Source of the DNA: Euperipatoides rowelli
Lineage: Eukaryota; Onychophora; Udeonychophora; Euonychophora; Peripatopsidae
Length of the DNA stretch: 12,813 nucleotides
NCBI GenBank assembly: GCA_003024985.2
Contig: PXIH01S0003457.1
Reading direction: 5' to 3' (one strand)
Part shown: in pieces, positions 6,761 through 12,813 of the stretch
Layout of the letters: every line of letters begins with the position of its first letter
How positions within the stretch are numbered: the first letter of the stretch is position 1
Program-made: the position numbers and the translations under genes
The notes under the pieces: model-generated
What the model saw: only the letters and a program-made list of their open reading frames with translations
What the model was told of the DNA's origin: nothing
Databases searched by the model: none

Positions 6761-7700
6761 ATGTAAAAAAAAAGTTAGAAAATTCTTATTTGTTTTTCTG
6801 AGGTCAGATACTTAAAATATAGGCTTACGCTAAAGAAATAATAAAAACTGGAATTTTGTGAAGAAAATATGACTGTTTCCTTTTTAATTTAAGAAATCTT
6901 GTAGAAACCTGTCTGAAATATTTAACTTCCAATTCAAATATTAGGTAAGGTAGTAATTAGTGTTAAAAGGAAAATAAATGTTGTTATATTGGGAATGTTG
7001 CCAACATTATTGAGGGAAAATATCTTTGCAGAAATTTTGTTTATAAAATTTATTTAAAGCATCTATGTCAGTACATTTGTCAATCTTTTTTCTCGTCCCC
7101 CCCCCCCTCCTCATGCTATCATAGGACCTTATAAAATGATGCAATGTCATATTTTTTTTTACTCTTTTTTGTCAGAATAATTATTTATTTTCAACAAAGT
7201 TGAGTAAGTGGGCCGATATTTACTGTTGAATAATTATCTCTGTTACTAACAACTTGTAATGTTGGCAGTTTAAGGACCCACTTATCCACAGTACATAATG
7301 GGTTATAGATCGTAGATTAATAAAATTATCACAAATTTCTTAATTTAATTTAAACATTTCCAATTTTAGACTATTAATTCTAACTTATCAAGTATGGTTA
7401 TCAAAAAAATTACATTATCAGCACAAATTAATTCTTAAACAAATTACTCTAGAATTCTAGATTAACTAATAGGCCTAATGATTATGCAACAACTCCAAAT
7501 ACACAATTTTTAATCGTTTATTCTTTTAAATCTCTTGTTAAAATAATAGTCATATTGGAGCGATCCTTCTTGTATGTAATGCTCTTTAGATTAATAAAAT
7601 CACTCCATAAAAACTTTCTTTATGGTAAATTTACTATTCGTTGAAGCTCCTATTTAATTGTGTAAATTTCTGAACATTTTTTCTTAATAATTGACTACGG
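6761..7700. other. AT-rich stretch, no gene seen
   Basis: Nothing was recognised beyond an eleven-base C run at 7097-7107 and a perfect 14-bp palindrome TCTAGAATTCTAGA at 7448-7461. No protein-like open frame was found on either strand. Confidence 0.55.
7097..7107 (+). repeat. C homopolymer, 11 bases
   Basis: Eleven C are followed by TCCTCC. It is the only long C run on this strand; the other five long runs are G. Confidence 0.95.
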
Positions 7701-7709
7701 CAGTGAGGA

Positions 7710-8000
7710 TGTGTCCAGCGTGCCAAAATTGAACAAATGTTAATGCCATTTTGGTCAAAGTGCCGAAATGTGGGTGTCTACGTTTCATATTTTTGATAAT
7801 CTTTTTTTTTTTTTTTTTTGGTTGTATGGAGTTTTTTTCCCCTTTTGAAAGATTTGATGAGTTTTTTTGGGGGCTGTGTAGATTTTTAAACTTTAAAATT
7901 TTTGTTGGATATATTCAGTTTGCTGTGCCGCCAATTTTACGCCAAAAATCTCTAAAGTGCTGTCTTCGGTACCCGTGCCGCCCTATTGCCATCCCTGGAC
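7710..8000. other. T-rich segment with repeated GTGCC words
   Basis: GTGCCAAAAT, GTGCCGAAAT, GTGCCGCCAA and GTGCCGCCCT occur near 7719, 7760, 7925 and 7975 around an 18-base T run (7802-7819). TATGGAGTTTTTTT near 7825 is shared with about 1186, next to the decayed core array. The plus-strand open frame 7751-8017 lacks an ATG start and mostly translates the T run, so I do not call a gene. It may be a diverged repeat, family unknown. Confidence 0.3.
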
Positions 8001-8017
8001 TAAGAAGTATGCAATAA

Positions 8018-9482
8018 GTTCATTGAAAATTTATAAATAAATCATGACAATATTAAAAAAATATTCATTTCTCAATTCAAGAAATATATAGCCTATTGTG
8101 CCCGGTATATACTGTATATAAAAAAAAATTCTCTTGTTTGGCAGATTTAAACTTTTAAATCGATAGTAGCCTAAGTGCAACACATACTTCTAAATAGTTA
8201 CACCAAATAGATAGCCTACTGTAGTCCTAAATCAGTCTGATCAATCACAAACAGTAATTTTCTCTAGTGTTGCTCACAATACAAGCCTGTAAGATCTGGA
8301 GTAAACTTGATCAGGATCCACACAGATAAACTTTGTTATCTGGTATAATTAAACTTTATTAAAAAAACACATTATGATCAATTTATTTATCCAGATATAT
8401 GGAAGAAAAATAGTCTCGGAATTACTCAGGTTATGACTCAAGTATAAACATTAACTTCTGCACTTCTTGCTACATTTTTCGACTTAGTATGTTATTATTT
8501 GATAGAGGGCTTCATTTAGAGAAGACACGGGCTCATAGTATGGACTCAGGCACCCTATTTCTTCTTCTGGGCTAGGACATCTAGCTATCTTAAAAAATTT
8601 ATGATCGAGTCATCTCCTATGCTGTTGCAGTTTAGTTTTATTCTCCAAAATTTACAACTTTCAAGATGCCCAATCTGCTTGGTTAACAGATGTCATTGGT
8701 CACTTGGTAACCAAAGTTTTAATGCCTTTCTTTTCTCAATTAATCAAAGTCAATTCTTCTTTGTTGGTCCATGCACAATTATAAAAATTTTATGTGACTA
8801 AAATAAGTTATATCCATATTTAATTTGTCCTTCAAAATAAATGTGTTGATTTGTTCTTATTTTAATCATTTCATTTATTCAAATTTAACTTAAAAGTTCT
8901 CATGTTTATAATTTTATTCAGAATACATTTCCCTTCCTTTCTCTTTTTCAGAGTGAGGGGTCATAAATATGACCAGGGTGATGATTCAATACCACAGAAT
9001 TGTTCAATAAATTGGAGCTCTTAATCATATATAGAATAGAGTTCATTAATTTTCATTTATAACATTTTACAGTTCATATTGCTTCTATCAATTTATATTT
9101 TTCAGAGTTCAAATATTTATGCCATTTATTAATTCACTTATTCTTTTGAGAGTAAAATAATATAATGCCAAACAATTTAAGCAAACACATTGATCAACTA
9201 AAATAATTGTCTACAGTTGTTATGATTTGTCTAAATTCCAAACTGTACATTAGATAGCCTACTGTACAATCTCAAGCTTTAAGGTTTTCTTAATATTATA
9301 GGCTACAGTAGCTTATATTTTTCTGCCATAATAATTTAAAAATACAAAAGGAATCCTAGATGCTAAAAAAAAATGAATAAGTTTATTATTTATTGACATT
9401 CGAGGTATCCACCGTGACCGTTACGTATATTAAGTTACTTTATTCAGATACTACCGTACTAACATTTTATTAAACTTATTGT
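8018..9482. other. AT-rich stretch, no gene called
   Basis: Both strands were read. A further look-alike of the 843-1530 core (TTCTCTTGTTTGGC) lies at 8129-8142. A minus-strand open run at 8609-8484 contains SPEEEIGCLSPYYEPVSS, which looks protein-like but matches nothing I know. The plus-strand frame 8601-8801 has no domain. No RNA gene was recognised. Confidence 0.5.
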
Positions 9483-9638
9483 TTAAAAATATAAAAAATA
9501 GTATTTTGGCTCACTAGACCATTCATAATTTGGTAAGTCATAAAGGTCCTTGACAAACCGGCTAGCTTCCATTAGTTGATTTTCACAATTTAATGTGTAT
9601 CTTCGTTCTTCATGAACAAGGTTTCTATTTTCTGCTTT
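9483..9638 (-). other. Exon-like open segment, unrecognised (weak)
   Basis: The minus strand is open for 51 codons from 9638 to a stop at 9485-9483. The peptide is rich in charged and aromatic residues (KAENRNLVHEERRYTLN, then LMEASRFVKDLYDLPNYEW), unlike the Lys/Asn/Ile/Phe-rich noise usual in such DNA. A possible acceptor (AAAAAGCAG) lies at its upstream edge and a GTGAGC donor-like word inside the last third. No family was recognised. Several open runs of this length are expected by chance here, so this stays a candidate only. Confidence 0.18.
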
Positions 9639-9641
9639 TTA

Positions 9642-10580
9642 TGGGGCATTATTGATGTCTGTGTTTTAGTCTAAATCTTCTAAGCCAGCCATTACAAACA
9701 GTGAACACATTCAATCTCAGTGTTATCATTGCCGCCGAAGCAATACATACAATAGCCTACACCAGGAGTAACGTTATCAATACAATATCATACCTGTTTT
9801 AAGGTTCTCCTTATTGTAATATTGCATCTGCTGGCCATTTCTTTTTCAACATTTGTAAACATGTCTACAGAACATTGCCTACAGTTGATTTTGGATTGTG
9901 TAATTTAGACATGATCTCTCCATTGTGAAATGGGCCTAGTAACTTTCATGTGACATTGGAAATCAGTCAGCTTTTTACCCCTTAGTATTTTTGGCTAATC
10001 TTTTGTCTTCTGTACTTATGCATCTTTTTTATTAGACAAAAATGTATTTGTTTTATCTACAGAAAGATGTGATTTGAGTAATCAAGGATGTTCCATTACA
10101 TTTGGTGATAGGCCTAAGTTATATAGCGAATCATGCTTCTGTAAATGTAATATGATGCTTATTGCTGCTAACATATAAAGTAGCCTAGCCTAATAATATG
10201 TAACTTCACTGTTGATAAGTCAATTGTTCTTCTATTTACCAAATAACGAGACTGTATGATGACAACAGTGACAACTACGGCATGCTTTATTTCCAAAGAC
10301 CTCACATGAAACAAGTAGCTAAATACAATTGCTGTTGAGTAGGTACAATAATGTACTCTATTACCCCAATTCTAAACAGTTTAAAACAATTCCATAACAT
10401 TTCGTACAGACAAGACAGACCTCAAATGCATGTAAAAGCCTATTATAACTAAAAACATATTATGCAAAAGTATAATTTATATACCAATGGCATATTATGT
10501 ATGGTAACCATACATAATTAATAATGGATTCACCCATGTTTCAGTCATTTATTGGACAGTTTATCAATCACAACAATTGA
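9642..10580. other. AT-rich stretch, no gene seen
   Basis: No gene or named repeat was recognised. TAGCCTA/TAGGCTA words recur (near 9750, 10110, 10183), and a 25-bp palindrome lies at 10494-10518. Confidence 0.5.
10494..10518. repeat. Perfect palindrome, 12-bp arms with one central base
   Basis: ATTATGTATGGT (10494-10505) and ACCATACATAAT (10507-10518) are exact reverse complements around a single A. Pairing does not extend outward. Such tight palindromes can form a cruciform or mark the centre of a small foldback element; the AT-rich base composition raises the odds of chance. Confidence 0.85.
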
Positions 10581-10584
10581 AACA

Positions 10585-10830
10585 AAATTGCCTGATGTTA
10601 GCCCAGTCCTTAAGCCTTAAGGTCATCCAGTCATTCTCTTCTTGGTCTTCCTCTTCTTCTTTTTTGCTGTTACTAGTCTAATTCCTGCAGATCCCCTCAA
10701 GTAGTGCCCGACATATTTCCTCTTCCTTACTATCTCCCAATCTTTTCTACACTTCATTTCTGATCAAATCTATTTCATTTTCAACAGTCTTCTTTCACAC
10801 CAGATATCAAAAGCATCATATTTTCTTTTC
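10585..10830 (-). pseudogene. Decayed LINE ORF2 C-terminal fragment
   Basis: The minus strand encodes the tail of a non-LTR retrotransposon polyprotein. AFDIWCERRLLK (10814-10779) corresponds to the conserved AFEMWCWRRMLKI motif after the RT domain; RKRKYVGHYLRG (around 10727-10692) corresponds to the GHxxRG motif. A Lys/Arg-rich KKKKRKTKK stretch stands where GRPRxxW is usual, and after a frameshift LDDLKA (about 10630-10613) matches the WLDDIKxW signature. Two early stops and the frameshift make it dead. The RT and endonuclease domains and the 3' tail are absent, and the LINE clade cannot be told from this piece. Such tails follow the reverse transcriptase that copies LINE RNA at the target site. 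Confidence 0.78.
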
Positions 10831-10839
10831 CAAATCTTT

Positions 10840-12813
10840 GATTAATGTTCAAGTCTATCTTATGAATTTCCTATGATTAGCATTCTGAAAATATCAGCGA
10901 CAGGTTTTAATTTAAAACTTTTAAAATAAAAATTGTGATCTAAAAAATAATCAAAATTATAGCCTATCAGTATTTAAAAAAAACACTGAATCGTTGACTT
11001 CCTTTTTCACTTTCAGGTTATATTTTTTGTTTACATTGTTTGTCAGAGTTTTAAAGAGCAAACTTAAAATTATTTGCTTCAGTTGCTAAGAGATCCATTT
11101 GTTAACTGAAAATTAGTATTGTTTTTTATGCAATTCTGATTTTGTTAAAGCCTACTTTTGAGGTGTTTTTTAGCAAGCTGTAGGACTAGGTTGTTTTTCT
11201 TGAGAGAATTTGAGGAGCTGGTATATTCGAAGCAGCCAAACCTCCTGTGCTATAGTAACTACTGAATTAGGCTTTTGGATCTGGTATAGGCCCTACATGA
11301 TTAAAAAAAGTAATGTTAGGTGTCTCTTTGAAGGAAATTTACTTAATTATTAATTCCAGATATAGCATAATAACAGTAGTTGAAATGTTTATCTAGTAGA
11401 AAGTCCCTACCCTCTGTTTATTTTTTTATCCGTGTTGTCTCGTTTTGTGTCCCAATTTTTTTAAAAAATAATATACCCATAAATTAAGTTTAAAGACTAA
11501 TTGTTTCTGATTTTAAATTTAATTGTAGTATGTAGTACAGTAATTTTAAAGCAATAAATTGATTTTCTGGTTTCTATTTGTCAGTCCCTTGTTGGGTTGA
11601 TTTATTCATACATTTTTTGGATTTGATTAGAGAGAAGGGAGGAGTGGAAGGAAAATATTGCAGGTATGCATTTCACCTATTTACTTAGCTAGGCTACTAA
11701 CAAAATCTCAAAATTTAATATCAATGAATAAAATAATAAAATTTGCTTAGTCTCTACACTTTATTTTATCACATTAGCTAATTATTTATGCTTAAATTGA
11801 TAGCATTATAGTAGGCTAATTAAATTCATCTGCAGTATCCTATAGGCATTTTTTTTTTAACTGAACCCAAAAGAAACTTTGACATCTCAACAGGTAAAGT
11901 TTCTCATTTCAAATGTTAACTAGTACCGGTAGTTGATTCTATTATAATGGAGATAGACTTATTACACTGTTTGTTATTTTGGTAATTTATATTCAAAGCA
12001 TGAAAGGGTGGGGGGGGGGGGGGAACTTTTCATTTTATAATTTAATGATTGTGTCAAAATTAATTCAGCATTTACTGAACAATACTGTATTATAGAACAC
12101 AGTTAATCATTAGCATTTCAGATATCAAACTTATTGGTTTAATCTACAAAGTGATAGTGTAAATTAAATTATTTCTTATTTAAAGTTAATTTTTTTATAA
12201 GCATAGAACAATTAAATAAAGCATAGTAGAATAATTAAAATAATAGTAATCTATAGCCATGAGCTTTTTTTTTTTTTTAAAAATTAATATATAAAAATTA
12301 GTTGCCAGTATGGCAGATATTTCTTCGATGAAATTAAAAACGAGCCAACATTTTTAACCCTTTTTCATCCGTGTAACTTATTGTATGAGGAAAACATTAT
12401 TTCATCGAGACATAATGTCTGATAACCCTTTGCTAAATAAATGTTTAAATGGTTCCCTCTCCTCAAAAAAATCAAAAAATATTATGCTCATAAAATTTAG
12501 GGAATAAATTAATTTTGAAATTTAGTATTTCTACTGTATCTCCAAATTAAATTGTGCAGTATTGAATTGTAGGCATATACTATATAATATTCCTCTCATC
12601 ACCATAATCTGTTGAAAGACAGGACATACAGTACATGTTTTCCACTTACACCTGTAAACCTTAAACTCAAACCTATTGATGTAGCCTAACTCAATTTATG
12701 CCAAACTGTAACTAAATCACCAGTTATATACAAATACAAATACAAATATGATGGACAACAACAGACTATAGTCCAGCGAAGTTGTCCCTAGTCCTAATCT
12801 AATTTTTTTTTTT
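10840..12813. other. AT-rich stretch, no gene seen
   Basis: Both strands lack convincing coding runs. It holds a 14-base G run (12010-12023), a 14-base T run (12265-12278) and a short (ATACAA)n repeat near 12727-12748. I found no upstream LINE domains that would extend the fragment at 10585-10830, and no RNA gene. Confidence 0.55.
12010..12023 (+). repeat. G homopolymer, 14 bases
   Basis: Fourteen G are preceded by GGGT. It is the longest G run in the window. Confidence 0.95.

Noticed and set aside
7448-7461. Perfect 14-bp palindrome TCTAGAATTCTAGA
   Set aside because: It is short and mostly AT, with no extension or partner; it is expected by chance in a window this size when all loop sizes are considered.
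7751-8017. 88-codon plus-strand open frame
   Set aside because: It has no ATG start and is dominated by a poly-Phe stretch from the T run.
8601-8801. 66-codon plus-strand open frame
   Set aside because: It has no recognised domain or splice context, and its composition is typical of random AT-rich frames.

Overview
The window looks like non-coding, repeat-rich nuclear DNA of a multicellular animal. It is strongly AT-rich, and long open reading frames are absent apart from transposon remnants. It contains decayed Ty3/gypsy and LINE polymerase fragments, a hAT-type MITE, GATA-type microsatellites and G homopolymers. Short words such as TAGCCTA/TAGGCTA, TAGGCCTA and TACTGTA/TACAGTA recur throughout, as I associate with some fish and aquatic invertebrate genomes. 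I cannot name the species. I see no intact host gene, rRNA, tRNA, CRISPR array or bacterial-type operon.

Layout. 1-400: AT-rich, nothing recognised. 407-463: a hairpin flanked by a 13-bp direct repeat. 796-1530: a decayed array of a core close to GGYGCTCTTGTTYGG, mostly in one orientation with one inverted copy. 1560-3970: mostly featureless, with two weak minus-strand exon-like segments and a perfect hairpin at 3413-3436. 3980-4452: a probable solo LTR on the plus strand. 4627-6551: a minus-strand Ty3/gypsy pol remnant (reverse transcriptase, connection, RNase H), split by a 1002-bp hAT MITE at 5088-6089 that has near-perfect terminal inverted repeats and a perfect 8-bp target duplication. 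6555-6760: a stretch dense in TACTGTA/TACAGTA. 7700-8000: a T-rich stretch with repeated GTGCC words. 8000-10580: AT-rich, with a 25-bp palindrome at 10494-10518. 10585-10830: the decayed C-terminal end of a LINE ORF2 on the minus strand. 10840-12813: AT-rich, with a 14-base G run.

History. At least three classes of mobile element landed here: an LTR retrotransposon, a LINE and a DNA transposon. The clearest event is the hAT insertion inside the gypsy pol. The flanking reading frames resume on either side of the target duplication, so the order is gypsy first and hAT later. The elements do not work together; the window is a record of insertion and decay. I found no convincing evidence of a new biological system.
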